DNA from: Zoogloea sp.
GTDB lineage: Bacteria > Pseudomonadota > Gammaproteobacteria > Burkholderiales > Rhodocyclaceae
Assembly (NCBI GenBank): GCA_016720685.1
Contig: JADKKC010000022.1
Location: 1 to 64,000, forward strand
Reading direction: 5' to 3'
Length of the DNA stretch: 64,000 bases
Below are positions 52,298 through 61,912 of this stretch, in pieces. The notes beneath the pieces are model-generated. The model saw only the letters and a program-made list of their open reading frames with translations, made no database searches and was not told the origin of the DNA. How positions within the stretch are numbered: position 1 is the stretch's first letter; every line of letters begins with the position of its first letter. A program made the position numbers and the translations under genes.

Positions 52298-52932
52298 GCG
52301 GCCGCCTGCGCGTCGTGCTGGCGGACGATCACGCGGTGGTGCGCACCGGCTATCGGCGCCTGCTCGAACTTGAGGACGACATGGAGGTGGTGGCCGATTT
52401 TGGCGACAGCGATGCGGCCTGCGCCTGGTTTGCCAGCCACGAGGCCGACGTGCTGGTGCTCGATCTGTCGATGCCGGGCCGCGGCGGGCTGGAAACCCTG
52501 GTCCGCGTGAAGGCCCGCCAGCCCGGGCTGCGGGTGCTGGTGTTCTCGATGCACGACAGCCCGGCAATGGTCGGCCAGGCCCTGCAGGCTGGCGCGGACG
52601 GCTATCTCACCAAGAGCAGCGAGCCCGATGCGCTGATCGACGCGGTGCGCAAGGCCGCCCGCGGCGAGCGCCCGCTGTCGCCGGATGTGGCCTCGGCGCT
52701 GGTGGCCGATGCCGGCGAGGCCGCGCACCTGGCCTTGTCACCCCGGGAGTTCGAGATTTTTCGCTTGCTGGCGGCTGGGCGGACGGTGGAGCAGATTGCC
52801 GCGCGGCTCTTTCTCAGCGCCAAGACGGTGGCCAATTACCAGACGTTGGTCCGCCAGAAAACCGGCCTCGCCAGCGTTCTCGACATGTACCGTCACGCCG
52901 AAACCCACCGGCTGCTGGACGGCACGGAATAA
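52294..52932 (+). CDS. LuxR/NarL family response regulator
   Basis: 212 residues. Receiver domain with ADDH at 10-13, phospho-acceptor Asp57 (LVLDLSMPG) and Lys in GYLTKSSEPD. The DNA-binding domain: LSPREFEIFRLLAAGRTVEQIAARLFLSAKTVANYQTLV. Coupled to the kinase-like gene and probably controls the neighbouring TonB receptor (inference). Confidence 0.93.
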   Translation: MSGRLRVVLADDHAVVRTGYRRLLELEDDMEVVADFGDSDAACAWFASHEADVLVLDLSMPGRGGLETLVRVKARQPGLRVLVFSMHDSPAMVGQALQAGADGYLTKSSEPDALIDAVRKAARGERPLSPDVASALVADAGEAAHLALSPREFEIFRLLAAGRTVEQIAARLFLSAKTVANYQTLVRQKTGLASVLDMYRHAETHRLLDGTE

Positions 52933-52986
52933 GGCAGGGAGTCGGGCAAAGAGCGCAGGGCGGGGAACGGTGCCCGCGCCCGGCGC

Positions 52987-54247
52987 CTAATGGTGGGAGT
53001 CCTCCAGCGACGCGACAGAGTCGAATTCGCGCTGGTTGGCTGCGTGCTTGCGCTTGACCATGTACATGGTGCCGGCCACGAACAGGCCGAAGGCGATCAC
53101 GACGGTGTTGATCGACACGTCCGCGCGGATCAGCAGCGCGTAGATGCCGGTCATGACCAGGATGGAGATGTTTTCGTTGAAGTTCTGCACGGCGATCGAG
53201 TGCCCGGCACCCATCAGGATGTGGCCACGGTGCTGGAGCAGGGCATTCATCGGTACGACGAAGAAGCCGGAAAGGCCGCCGATCAGCACCATCAGCGCCA
53301 TCGCCACACCCATGTCGGTGACGAAGATCATCACGTTCACGATGACACCCATCGCGATGCCGAGCGGAATCACTCACCGAAGACTTCATCGTCACCATCC
53401 GGGCTGCCAGGACGGCGCCGATGGCCACCCCGATGGCCACCACGCCCTGCAGCATCGAAGCCTTGGACAGATCGAGGTGCAGGGCCTGCTCGGCCCACTT
53501 GATCACGATGAACTGCAGCGTGGCGCCGGCACCCCAGAACAGGGTGGTGGTGGCCAGCGAGATCTGGCCCAGCTTGTCGCGCCACAGCAGCTTGAGGCAG
53601 TGGCTGAAGTCGTGCAGCAGGTAGATCGGGTTGGACTTGAGCGCCTTGTGATCGACGCCGGTATCCGGCACCTTGAGGTTGAACAGTGCCGCCAGGATGT
53701 AAAGCACGCCGACCACGCAGAGGGCCATTTCGGGCACCGTGTCGATGCCGGTTTCGATCAGCGGAAAATCGAAACCCAGCAGGGACTGGGCGATGGCGGG
53801 CTTGATCAGCAGGCCGCCGACGAGGGTGCCGAGGATGATCGCGCCGACCGTCAGGCCTTCGATCCAGCCGTTGGCAACCACCAGCAGGCGGGACGGCAGG
53901 TATTCGGTGAGGATGCCGTACTTGGCCGGGGAATAGGCCGCCGCACCCAGCCCGACGACGGCGTAGGCCGCCAGCGGATGCAGCCCGACGAACATCAGCG
54001 AGCACCCGGCGATCTTGATGCCGTTGCTGATCAGCATGACCCGCCACTTGGGCATCGAGTCGGCAAAGGCACCCACAAAAGCCGCCAGCAGCACGTACGA
54101 CAGCGTAAAGAACAGCTTGAGGAGCGGCTCGTATTCCTGGGGCGACTGCATCTCCCGGAGTACGTAGATGGATGCGATCAACAGGGCGTTGTCGGCCAGC
54201 GCAGAGAAAAACTGCGCCGCCATGATCATGTAGAAACCGAAGGGCAT
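52987..54247 (-). pseudogene. lplT: lysophospholipid transporter LplT (MFS), frame broken
   Basis: MFS permease: MPFGFYMIMAAQFFSALADNALLIASI, FVGAFADSMPKWRVM, LGAAAYSPAKYGILTEYLP, WIEGLTVGAIILGTLVGG. After VTMKSSV the frame is lost near 53371-53376; the continuation IPLGIAMGVIVNVMIFVTDMG ... to the stop is in another frame. Removing one base restores about 419 residues. LplT moves lysophospholipids across the inner membrane. The break is a one-base gain, real or error. Confidence 0.85.
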
Positions 54248-54373
54248 CGCTGGGAGACGGAAGCTCGGTGAATTTACGGTGCGCGCTTTATACCACGAAG
54301 GCTATGAAGGCTTCTGGCGACAAGATCAATGTTGTGCTCCAATAGCACTATGCATAAACCGGATTTATGAACG

Positions 54374-55285
54374 ATGGCTGATCGCCGCCTCCAGGTTTTT
54401 CACGCCGTTGCCCGGCACGGATCCTTCACCCGTGCCGCTGAGGCGCTGTTCATGACCCAGCCGGCCGTGACCTTCCAGATCAAGCAACTGGAAGAACAAT
54501 TCAACACCCGCCTGTTCGACCGGGGCCACGGTCGCGTGACGCTCACCGCGGCTGGCGACATGGTCATGGCCTACGCCGAGCGCATCCTCGGGCTGAGCGA
54601 GGAACTCGAATCCCGGGTGTCCGAGCTGACCGGCGAACTGTCGGGCATCCTCCACCTGGGCTCCAGCACCACCATTGCCGGCTACTGGCTGCCCTGCCTG
54701 CTCGAGGGCTTCAAGCGGCGCTATCCGCTGGTCGTGCCGCGGGTATCAGTGGGAAACTCCCATCTGATCGAGAGCCGCGTCATGGATCGTAATCTCGATG
54801 TGGGCCTGATCGAGATCGTCACCGAAGAGCCGACCCTCGACCGGGTTGCCGCCGGGCAGGACGAACTGAAGCTGATCGTCGCCCCCGGCCATCCGCTGGC
54901 CGCCGAAAAATCCGTGCGCGCCGACCAGATGGTGGGCTACCCGCTGCTGCACCGGGAACCCGGCAATGGCATTCGCGATCTGGTGGACCAGTTTTTCATC
55001 GCGGCCGGCATTCCGCTCGAAGATCTCAACGTGACCGCCGAGCTCGGCAGCCTGTCGTCGGTCAAGCACATGGCCGCCCAGGGCTTCGGCATCGCCGTGG
55101 CCTCGAGTGCGGCGATCCGCAGCGAGGTTGCCAGCGGTGCGCTGGTGGGTGTTCCCTTCGCGCCGCCGCTCTACACCCCGCTGGAAGTCATCCTGCTCAA
55201 GGACAAGTTCCGCTCGCGGCTGGTGAGCGCTTTTGCCGGTTTCGTCGTCGAGGAAATCGCCCGTTTGTCGTCTGAAAGAAACTGA
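54374..55285 (+). CDS. LysR family transcriptional regulator
   Basis: 303 residues. Winged HTH: VFHAVARHGSFTRAAEALFMTQPAVTFQIKQLEEQFNTRLFDR. Effector domain begins GILHLGSSTTIAGYWLPCLL, similar to CysL/CbbR-like regulators. Divergent from lplT and only 10 bases ahead of alr; its targets are not identifiable here. Confidence 0.92.
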   Translation: MADRRLQVFHAVARHGSFTRAAEALFMTQPAVTFQIKQLEEQFNTRLFDRGHGRVTLTAAGDMVMAYAERILGLSEELESRVSELTGELSGILHLGSSTTIAGYWLPCLLEGFKRRYPLVVPRVSVGNSHLIESRVMDRNLDVGLIEIVTEEPTLDRVAAGQDELKLIVAPGHPLAAEKSVRADQMVGYPLLHREPGNGIRDLVDQFFIAAGIPLEDLNVTAELGSLSSVKHMAAQGFGIAVASSAAIRSEVASGALVGVPFAPPLYTPLEVILLKDKFRSRLVSAFAGFVVEEIARLSSERN

Positions 55286-55295
55286 ATTCCGCACC

Positions 55296-56381
55296 ATGCC
55301 CCGTCCCATTCGTGCCTCGATCGATCTCGAGGCCCTGCGTCACAATTACCTTCTAGCTAAAAACCGGGCCGGCCACGCCAAGGCTTTCGCAGTGGTCAAG
55401 GCCAACGCCTACGGCCACGGTCTCGACCGCGCGATGCGCGCCCTGGGCGAAGTTGCCGATGGTTTCGCGCTGCTCGATCTGGCCGAAGCCCGCGCGCTGC
55501 GCGCTGCCGGCATCACCCAGCCGATTGCGCTGCTCGAAGGCTTCTTCGAGCCGGCCGACATCGCTGAAATCCTTGCGCTCAAGCTCACCCCGGCCATCCA
55601 CTGCGATGCCCAGCTGGCGATGCTCGAGCGGGCCCGGCTTGCCGGGCCGATCGACGTGCTTCTCAAGATCAACTCCGGCATGAACCGGCTGGGCTTTAGC
55701 GCCGACCGCTTTCCTGCCGCGCTGGCGCAACTCCGCGGAATGCCCGCGGTGCGCGACATTACATTGATGACGCATTTTGCCCAGGCTGACGACGAGACCG
55801 GCATCGGCGCCCAGATGGATGTGTTCAGGCAGATCACCGCCGGGCTCAAGCTGCCGCTGTGTCTCGCGAATTCGGCGGCGCTGCTGCGCTTTCCCGAGGC
55901 CACTGGTCACATCGTGCGGCCGGGCATCATGCTCTACGGCGCTTCGCCGATGCCCGATCTGCTGAGCGCCGAAGCCATTGGCCTGCGTCCGGTGATGAGC
56001 CTGACGACCGAGATCATCGGCGTGCAGGACATTGCCGTTGGCGAGCGGGTGGGTTACGGCGGCACCTTTGAAGCCACCGGCCCGACCCGGGTCGGAGTGG
56101 TGGCCTGCGGCTATGCCGACGGTTACCCGCGTCATGCCCCCACCGGCACGCCCATCCTTGTCGACGGGCGGCGCACGCGCACGCTGGGCCGGGTGTCCAT
56201 GGACATGCTGGCCTGCGATCTCACCCACCTGCCGGAGGCCGGCATCGGTTCGCCGGTTACGCTGTGGGGCGAAGGCCTTGCCGCCGACGAAGTGGCCGCA
56301 GCCGCCGGCACCATCAGCTACGAATTGTTCTGCGCCCTTGCAGCCCGCGTGCCGGTTGGCGTGCGGGGAGATGCGGCCTGA
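55296..56381 (+). CDS. alr: alanine racemase Alr
   Basis: 361 residues. PLP Lys35 in VVKANAYGHG, second catalytic Tyr254 in RVGYGGTF, and VSMDMLACDL near the C terminus. Makes D-alanine for peptidoglycan. The stop overlaps the radA start by one base. The ATG at 55296 follows GAAAGAAACTGAATTCC. Confidence 0.96.
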   Translation: MPRPIRASIDLEALRHNYLLAKNRAGHAKAFAVVKANAYGHGLDRAMRALGEVADGFALLDLAEARALRAAGITQPIALLEGFFEPADIAEILALKLTPAIHCDAQLAMLERARLAGPIDVLLKINSGMNRLGFSADRFPAALAQLRGMPAVRDITLMTHFAQADDETGIGAQMDVFRQITAGLKLPLCLANSAALLRFPEATGHIVRPGIMLYGASPMPDLLSAEAIGLRPVMSLTTEIIGVQDIAVGERVGYGGTFEATGPTRVGVVACGYADGYPRHAPTGTPILVDGRRTRTLGRVSMDMLACDLTHLPEAGIGSPVTLWGEGLAADEVAAAAGTISYELFCALAARVPVGVRGDAA

Positions 56382-57757
56382 TGGCGAAAGTCAGAACGGT
56401 GCACGTGTGCTCCGAATGCGGTGGCAAGTCGCCCCGCTGGCAGGGCCAGTGCCCCCACTGCAATGCCTGGAACACCCTGATCGAATCGGTCGTCGAGCCG
56501 GAAGCGCCGGTGGCCAAGCGCTTTGCCGCGCTGGCCGGCGAGACCAGCCGCCTGCAGACCCTGGCCGACATCAAGCCGCAGGAATCCGCCCGCGTGCCGA
56601 CCGGCATCGAGGAGTTCGACCGGGTGCTGGGCGGCGGGCTGGTGCCCGGCGGGGTGGTGCTGATCGGTGGCGATCCGGGCATCGGCAAATCAACGCTGCT
56701 GCTGCAGGCCCTGGCGCTGCTCTCGGGGCACCTGAAAGCCCTCTACGTCAGCGGCGAGGAATCCGCCGAACAGGTGGCGCTGCGCGCATCGCGCCTGCAA
56801 CTCGACGCCCACGGCCTGCAGTTGCTGCCCGAGATCAACCTCGAGCGCATTCTCGGCAACCTGCGCGAGGTCAAGCCCGACGTGGCGGTGATCGACTCGA
56901 TCCAGACCGTTTATTCCGAAGCGCTCAGCTCGGCGCCGGGCTCGGTGGCCCAGGTGCGCGAATGCGCGGCCCAGCTCACCCGCTTTGCCAAGCAGAGCGG
57001 CACCACGCTGATCATGGTCGGCCACGTCACCAAGGACGGCACGCTGGCCGGCCCGCGGGTGCTGGAGCACATCGTCGATACGGTGCTGTATTTCGAGGGC
57101 GACACCCATTCCAGCTTCCGGCTGGTGCGCGCCTTCAAGAACCGTTTTGGCGCCGTGAACGAGCTGGGCGTGTTCGCGATGACCGAGAAGGGCCTCAAGG
57201 GGGTCAGCAACCCGTCGGCGATCTTCCTCTCCCAGCACGGCCAGCAGGTGTCCGGCTCGTGCGTGCTGGTCACGCAGGAGGGAACCCGGCCGCTGCTGGT
57301 CGAAATCCAGGCGCTCGTCGATAGCGCCCACAGCCCGAGTCCGCGGCGTCTCTCGGTTGGCCTTGAGCAGAACCGGCTGGCGATGCTGCTTGCGGTGCTG
57401 CACCGGCATGCCGGCGTGGTGTGCTTCGATCAGGACGTGTTCGTGAACGCAGTGGGCGGCGTCAAGATCGCCGAGCCGGCGGCCGACCTCGCGGTGCTGC
57501 TGGCCATCGTCTCCTCGCTGACCAACCGCCCGCTGCCGCGGGAGCTGGTGGTGTTCGGCGAGGTGGGCCTGGCCGGTGAAATCCGCCCCGCACCCCGCGG
57601 GCAGGAGCGCCTCAAGGAGTCGGCCAAGCTGGGCTTCAAGCTGGCGCTGGTGCCCAAGGCCAACGCACCCAGGCACGACATCCCCGGAATGCGCGTGGTG
57701 GCGGTGGAGCGCATCGACGAGGCGCTGGAGCGTTTGCGCGAGTTGGCGGACGGCTGA
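56381..57757 (+). CDS. radA: DNA repair protein RadA
   Basis: 458 residues. N-terminal zinc finger CSECGGKSPRWQGQCPHC, Walker A GGDPGIGKST, KNRFG motif (AFKNRFGAVNELGVFAM) and C-terminal Lon-like domain (AGEIRPAPRGQERLKESAKLGF). Promotes branch migration in recombination. Coupled to alr. Confidence 0.96.
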   Translation: MAKVRTVHVCSECGGKSPRWQGQCPHCNAWNTLIESVVEPEAPVAKRFAALAGETSRLQTLADIKPQESARVPTGIEEFDRVLGGGLVPGGVVLIGGDPGIGKSTLLLQALALLSGHLKALYVSGEESAEQVALRASRLQLDAHGLQLLPEINLERILGNLREVKPDVAVIDSIQTVYSEALSSAPGSVAQVRECAAQLTRFAKQSGTTLIMVGHVTKDGTLAGPRVLEHIVDTVLYFEGDTHSSFRLVRAFKNRFGAVNELGVFAMTEKGLKGVSNPSAIFLSQHGQQVSGSCVLVTQEGTRPLLVEIQALVDSAHSPSPRRLSVGLEQNRLAMLLAVLHRHAGVVCFDQDVFVNAVGGVKIAEPAADLAVLLAIVSSLTNRPLPRELVVFGEVGLAGEIRPAPRGQERLKESAKLGFKLALVPKANAPRHDIPGMRVVAVERIDEALERLRELADG

Positions 57758-57940
57758 GTCACGGTTTTTTGCAGTGCTGCGGCGCGGAAAGCCGCACAAA
57801 ACGTAGATATTCGTGGCACATCCTGAAAAGAGCCATGTAAGCTAGCGCCCTGCGGGTGGTGAGGTGTGCAGCTGGCACCAGGCGTCACCTGTGGCGGCTT
57901 CTCTGTATCCACCCATTTCTTTCATTACACACAAAGAGCT

Positions 57941-58216
57941 ATGAACAAGACTGAATTGATCGATGCGCTGGCTGGCAAGAGTGGTCTGACCAAAGCCGAT
58001 GCCGGCCGTGCTGTTGACGGCGTCATGGAAATCATCTCCGAAGCACTCGGCAAGGGCGAAAGCGTAACCCTCGTCGGTTTCGGCACCTTCTCGGTTGGCG
58101 AGCGCGCGGCCCGCGTGGGGCGCAACCCGCAAACCGGTGCCGAAATCCAGATCGCGGCTTCCAAGCAGCCCAAGTTCTCGGCCGGCTCCAAGCTGAAAGA
58201 CGCAGTAAACGGCTAA
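57941..58216 (+). CDS. HU family DNA-binding protein
   Basis: 91 residues. HU signature: MNKTELIDALAGKSGLTKADA, VTLVGFGTFSVGERAARVGRNPQTGAEIQI and KPKFSAGSKLKD-like KQPKFSAGSKLKD. Nucleoid architecture. 183 bases of promoter region precede it and a terminator follows. Confidence 0.96.
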   Translation: MNKTELIDALAGKSGLTKADAGRAVDGVMEIISEALGKGESVTLVGFGTFSVGERAARVGRNPQTGAEIQIAASKQPKFSAGSKLKDAVNG

Positions 58217-58264
58217 GTGCCAGCTTTTCGAGCGTGCTTCTGCACGCCGCGAAAAACAGAAAAT

Positions 58265-58291
58265 GGCGATCCTTCCGGGTCGCCTTTTTTT
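58265..58291 (+). terminator. terminator of the HU gene
   Basis: GGCGATCC (58265-58272), TTCC loop, GGGTCGCC (58277-58284) with one wobble pair, followed by seven T. Confidence 0.92.
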
Positions 58292-58301
58292 GTTTACGTG
58301 A

Positions 58302-58825
58302 CTGGCAAGCGAGGCGGCCACCCGCGCCGCGGCGGTGCAGGCCGAGGCGGTGCTCAAGACCGACCAGACCAAGCTGTCCAAGGGCACGATCCGTTCGCCG
58401 GTAGATGGTGTGGTACTGATGCGCAAGGTCGAGCCGGGGCAGGCGGTGGTGGAGGCGATGACCATCCCGGTGCTGTTCATGCTGGCCGAAGACCTCGCGC
58501 GCATGGAGTTGCGGGTGAAGGTGGATGAAGCCGACGTGGGCACGGTGAAGCTCGGCCAGCCGGCCAGTTTTGCCGTGGCGGCGTGGCCGGGGCGCAATTT
58601 CCCGGCCGCCATCCAGCGCGTGGGCCTCGGTTCGACCATCACTGACAACGTGGCGACCTACAAAACCGTGCTCACGTGGGCAACGACGACCTGGCCCTGA
58701 GGCCGGGCATGACGGCGACGGCCTCCGTCGTCACCGCCAGCCGCGAGAACGTGTTGCTGGTGCCCAATGCCGCGCTGCGCTTCACTGCGCAGCTCGACCC
58801 CATCGACGCGCTGCGCCACGAGTGA
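58302..58825 (+). pseudogene. MacA-like efflux adaptor remnant
   Basis: Open from 58302 without a start or signal peptide. The text matches the C-terminal half of HlyD/MacA periplasmic adaptors: KGTIRSPVDGVVLMRKVEPGQAVV, AEDLARMELRVKVDEADVGTV, then ITDNVATYKTVLT. One missing G near 58675 shifts the frame; the continuation LRPGMTATASVVTASRENVLLVPNAALRF is next door in another frame. The N-terminal half is missing, directly behind the HU terminator. A clear gene fragment. Confidence 0.82.
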
Positions 58826-59137
58826 CGGGCGGAGCTGCAAGCCGTTCCGGGCCGCTGCCCGCGTCGCTTGAAGAAGATCCAGCCCTTCCTGCAAGCCCCG
58901 ATTCGACGATTTTCCGCGCCTGCGTTTTACATGGCTGGCGGCGACGGAATCCCTTCGCCTTTACGCATTCCGGGCGTGTGCCTGCGGTGACGATTGGGTA
59001 TGTGTCTGAATTTGTGACGGAAATCACGGTTTTTGTGGGCAATAAGCCGATTTCTTACATAAATATTAGAAACGAAGAAAATGATAAAAACAATATTTTC
59101 GATAGAATAAGCTAAGTCAATTTTCGCCCGTATTGCA
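58826..59137. other. 312-base gap with AT-rich tract ahead of the signalling block
   Basis: No gene seen. Bases about 59040-59115 are strikingly AT-rich (runs such as TAAATATTAGAAACG, AAAATGATAAAAACAAT) compared with the surrounding DNA. Probably the promoter of the downstream kinase-like gene; may also mark an insertion boundary. Confidence 0.55.
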
Positions 59138-60271
59138 ATGAACCCGATGATGAAGCGCCTCTTCCATACTGTTCGCGACGGAATTTTCATCGTCGGGAGG
59201 GACGGCGTCGTGCGTTTCGGGAACGAAGCCGCCCTGTGCCTGATTCCGTGCCGGGTCGGGGCCGCGATGCCCAACCCGGCGCTGCTGCGGATGATCGAGG
59301 TGGTGAATGGCGGCCATGCTGCTGTGCCGCACGCGGCCGATATCGAGATTGGTGCGGATTGCCTGGTGGCCGCCGCCGACACGATTCGCGCCCACCTGCT
59401 GGCCAGCCCGGTGGGTACCGATTACGTGGTGATCCTGCATAACCTGACCGAAGAGCATTTTTACGCCAGCGCCATTGCCAACCTGTCGGGCATGGTGGAG
59501 CGGGAGTGCGGTGCGAATCTTGAGCGCTTTCAGGTGGGGCTGGATGCGCTCTTGCTCAGCATGAACGCCATCGGCGAGCGTGCGCCGGGCCTGGCTGACG
59601 AGGCCCGCGACGCGGTGAGCGAAGGGCGCAAGCTGCTCGATACCCTGCGTCGCCTTGCCGATCTGGCGCGCATCACCGGTGGCGAGCCGATTGCCGACGA
59701 CGAGCGCATTACGGTGCCCGAGTGGATCAACGGCTGCGTGGACCTGCTGCGTCCGGCAGCCAATGTGCGCGGCATGTCGCTGCTGGTGGAGCGCCCCGCC
59801 GACGAGATGCCGCCTGTTTATGGCAGCCGTGCCTGGCTGGGGCGGGCCTTCGGCGAACTGCTCGACAACGCCGTCAAGTACGGGCCGGCGCGTTCCAATG
59901 TGCTGGTGAGCTTCAAGCAGAACGGCAACTTCCTGTTGATCTCGGTGCGCAACTACGGTGATCTCGTGCCGATTCATCTGCGCGAAAGGCTGTTCCAGGT
60001 GCTCTACCGGGGACGCAACGCCGAGCGCAAGGACACGCCGGGTCTTGGGCTCGGCCTTGGCCTGGCCCGCCAGATCGTGCAGATGCACGGTGGCAACCTG
60101 ACCCTTGCTTCGACTGAGAAGGGCACGACCGATTTCACAATTGAATTGCCTACCGGTGCGCCGACTGGCGACGCCAAGGCTCTTGATCTCGCCCAGGCCC
60201 AGCGCTATGCGCAGGATCTGGCACGACTGATGAATCGAAACAAGCGCAAATCCGAAGGAGCTGAACAATGA
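59138..60271 (+). CDS. kinase-like ATPase protein lacking the phospho-acceptor His
   Basis: 377 residues. An N-terminal PAS-like segment (FHTVRDGIFIVGRDGVVRFGNEAAL) is followed by a dimerisation-like helix region in which the H-box is replaced (ANLSGMVERECGANLER). The HATPase domain is present: FGELLDNAVKYGP (N box), a degenerate G1 (RNYGDL), then LGLGLGLARQIVQMHGG. Overlaps the next receiver gene by four bases. Possibly a binder or regulator of a partner kinase rather than an autokinase. Confidence 0.85.
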   Translation: MNPMMKRLFHTVRDGIFIVGRDGVVRFGNEAALCLIPCRVGAAMPNPALLRMIEVVNGGHAAVPHAADIEIGADCLVAAADTIRAHLLASPVGTDYVVILHNLTEEHFYASAIANLSGMVERECGANLERFQVGLDALLLSMNAIGERAPGLADEARDAVSEGRKLLDTLRRLADLARITGGEPIADDERITVPEWINGCVDLLRPAANVRGMSLLVERPADEMPPVYGSRAWLGRAFGELLDNAVKYGPARSNVLVSFKQNGNFLLISVRNYGDLVPIHLRERLFQVLYRGRNAERKDTPGLGLGLGLARQIVQMHGGNLTLASTEKGTTDFTIELPTGAPTGDAKALDLAQAQRYAQDLARLMNRNKRKSEGAEQ

Positions 60272-60657
60272 AATCGATCGTATTGGTGGTCGAGGACCAG
60301 CCGGACATCCGCAAGCTGATTCGCATGACCCTGGATTTCGGCGACTTTGAAGTTCATGAAGCCGAGAACGGTGTCAGCGGGCTGCGCATGCTGGGAGCGG
60401 TGCGGCCGAACATCGTGCTGCTCGACGTGATGATGCCGGGCGAGCTGGATGGCTTTCAGGTGTGCCGGAAGATCAAGGAAGCCAGCGAAACCGGCGGCAC
60501 GATGGTGGTGATGCTGACCGCCCGCGGCCAGCAGGCCGACCTCAACGCCGGGCGCGACGCGGGCGCCGACGCTTATCTCACCAAACCCTTCAGCCCGCTG
60601 GAACTGATCGACAAGGTGGAAAGCCTGCTCGAGCAGCAGGCCCGGGAAACTGTCTGA
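60268..60657 (+). CDS. CheY-like response regulator receiver protein
   Basis: 129 residues, receiver domain only. Acidic pair at VEDQPD (Glu9, Asp10), phospho-acceptor Asp53 in VLLDVMMPGE, Thr in MLTARG, and Lys in YLTKPFSPLEL. No output domain. Coupled to the preceding kinase-like gene. Confidence 0.93.
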   Translation: MKSIVLVVEDQPDIRKLIRMTLDFGDFEVHEAENGVSGLRMLGAVRPNIVLLDVMMPGELDGFQVCRKIKEASETGGTMVVMLTARGQQADLNAGRDAGADAYLTKPFSPLELIDKVESLLEQQARETV

Positions 60658-60693
60658 GCACGCTCACAAGCCTTCTGTTTATTTGGGATTCCC

Positions 60694-61908
60694 ATGAAAA
60701 ACGCCGTGTCTGAGCGTCGTCGCTTCATCCAGTCCGCGCTCGTCCTGGGGGCCGGCGTGGCCCTGCCGGCCAGCGCCCGTGCCGCAGCGGCACCGGTGCT
60801 GATCGGTTTCGACGCGGAGCTGCGCGACCTGACCAGCACTTCCGACGAGGCGATTCGTGCCGGGCTGGATTTTGCGCTGGCCGATATCAACAAGGCCGGC
60901 GGCGTGCTGGGCGGCCGCCCGCTCGAACTGGTGGTGCGCGACAACCGCACCGTGCCGGCGCGCGGGGTCGACAACGCCATCGAATTTTCAACGATGAAGG
61001 ACATGGTGGGCTTTTTCGTCGGCAAGTTCAGCCCGGTGGCGCTGGAGCAGGTGCCGGTTGCGAACGGAAACCGGATCCTGATGTTCAATCCCTGGTCCGC
61101 GGCGGATGCCATCGTCGATAGCGGCGCCCAGCCCAACAACGTGTTCCGTCTGTCCCTCAAGGACAGCTGGGCCATCCGCACGATGACGCGCCACCTGCTT
61201 GCCCGGCACTGCAGGCGGGTCGGAATCCTGGTGCCCAACAGCGCCTGGGGCCGCAGCTGTGCCGCCGCGGCGAGAACCGTGCTCGACAGCAACCGCGATG
61301 CGGCCCTGGTGGGGGTCGAGTGGTTTGCCTGGGGTGGCGCGAAGAGTTTCATGGAGCAGTACGTCAGCCTGCGCCGGCTTGGCATGGAAGGCCTGCTGAT
61401 GGTGTGCAATGAGCGCGATGGCGCGCTGTTCGTCAAGGAACTGGCCGCCATTCCGGCCGGCGAGCGCGTGCCGGTTGCCAATCACTGGGGTGTCAGCGGT
61501 GGCGATTTGCCCCGCCTTGCCGGCAAAGCCCTCAACGAGCTGGATTTTGCGGTGGTGCAGACCTATTCGTTCGAGACGCCTCGCAACGCCCTGGCGCGGA
61601 GCCTGGCGGAGCGGGCGATGGTCCTTTTCAAACAGGACGATCCGTCCCGCATTCCGTCTGTGGTTGGCCTGGCGCACGCCTACGACTTGTTGCACCTGGT
61701 GGCGCGGGCGATCAACCGCGCTGCTTCGACCGATGTGGCGGCCGTGCGCACGGCCCTTGAAAGCCTGCCGCCCTACGAGGGCGTGATCCGCCGCTACGCA
61801 CCGGCCTTCACCGCGACCCGCCACGAGGCCCTTGGCCCGGACGAGCCGTTCATGGCGCGCTACACCCCGGATGGGCGGCTCATCCGGATTACGTCCGCGG
61901 GGGGCTGA
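60694..61908 (+). CDS. exported ligand-binding protein (Peripla_BP_6 type), Tat-like signal
   Basis: 404 residues. N terminus carries RRRFIQSALVLGAGVALPASARA, a twin-Arg-like signal. The mature part has the leucine-binding protein fold: AGLDFALADINKAGGVLGGRPLELVVRDN, FFVGKFSPVALEQVPVANGNRILMFNPW. No transporter genes are near; the next gene is a membrane kinase, which suggests it presents a ligand to that kinase (inference). Confidence 0.85.
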   Translation: MKNAVSERRRFIQSALVLGAGVALPASARAAAAPVLIGFDAELRDLTSTSDEAIRAGLDFALADINKAGGVLGGRPLELVVRDNRTVPARGVDNAIEFSTMKDMVGFFVGKFSPVALEQVPVANGNRILMFNPWSAADAIVDSGAQPNNVFRLSLKDSWAIRTMTRHLLARHCRRVGILVPNSAWGRSCAAAARTVLDSNRDAALVGVEWFAWGGAKSFMEQYVSLRRLGMEGLLMVCNERDGALFVKELAAIPAGERVPVANHWGVSGGDLPRLAGKALNELDFAVVQTYSFETPRNALARSLAERAMVLFKQDDPSRIPSVVGLAHAYDLLHLVARAINRAASTDVAAVRTALESLPPYEGVIRRYAPAFTATRHEALGPDEPFMARYTPDGRLIRITSAGG

Positions 61909-61912
61909 GGCC

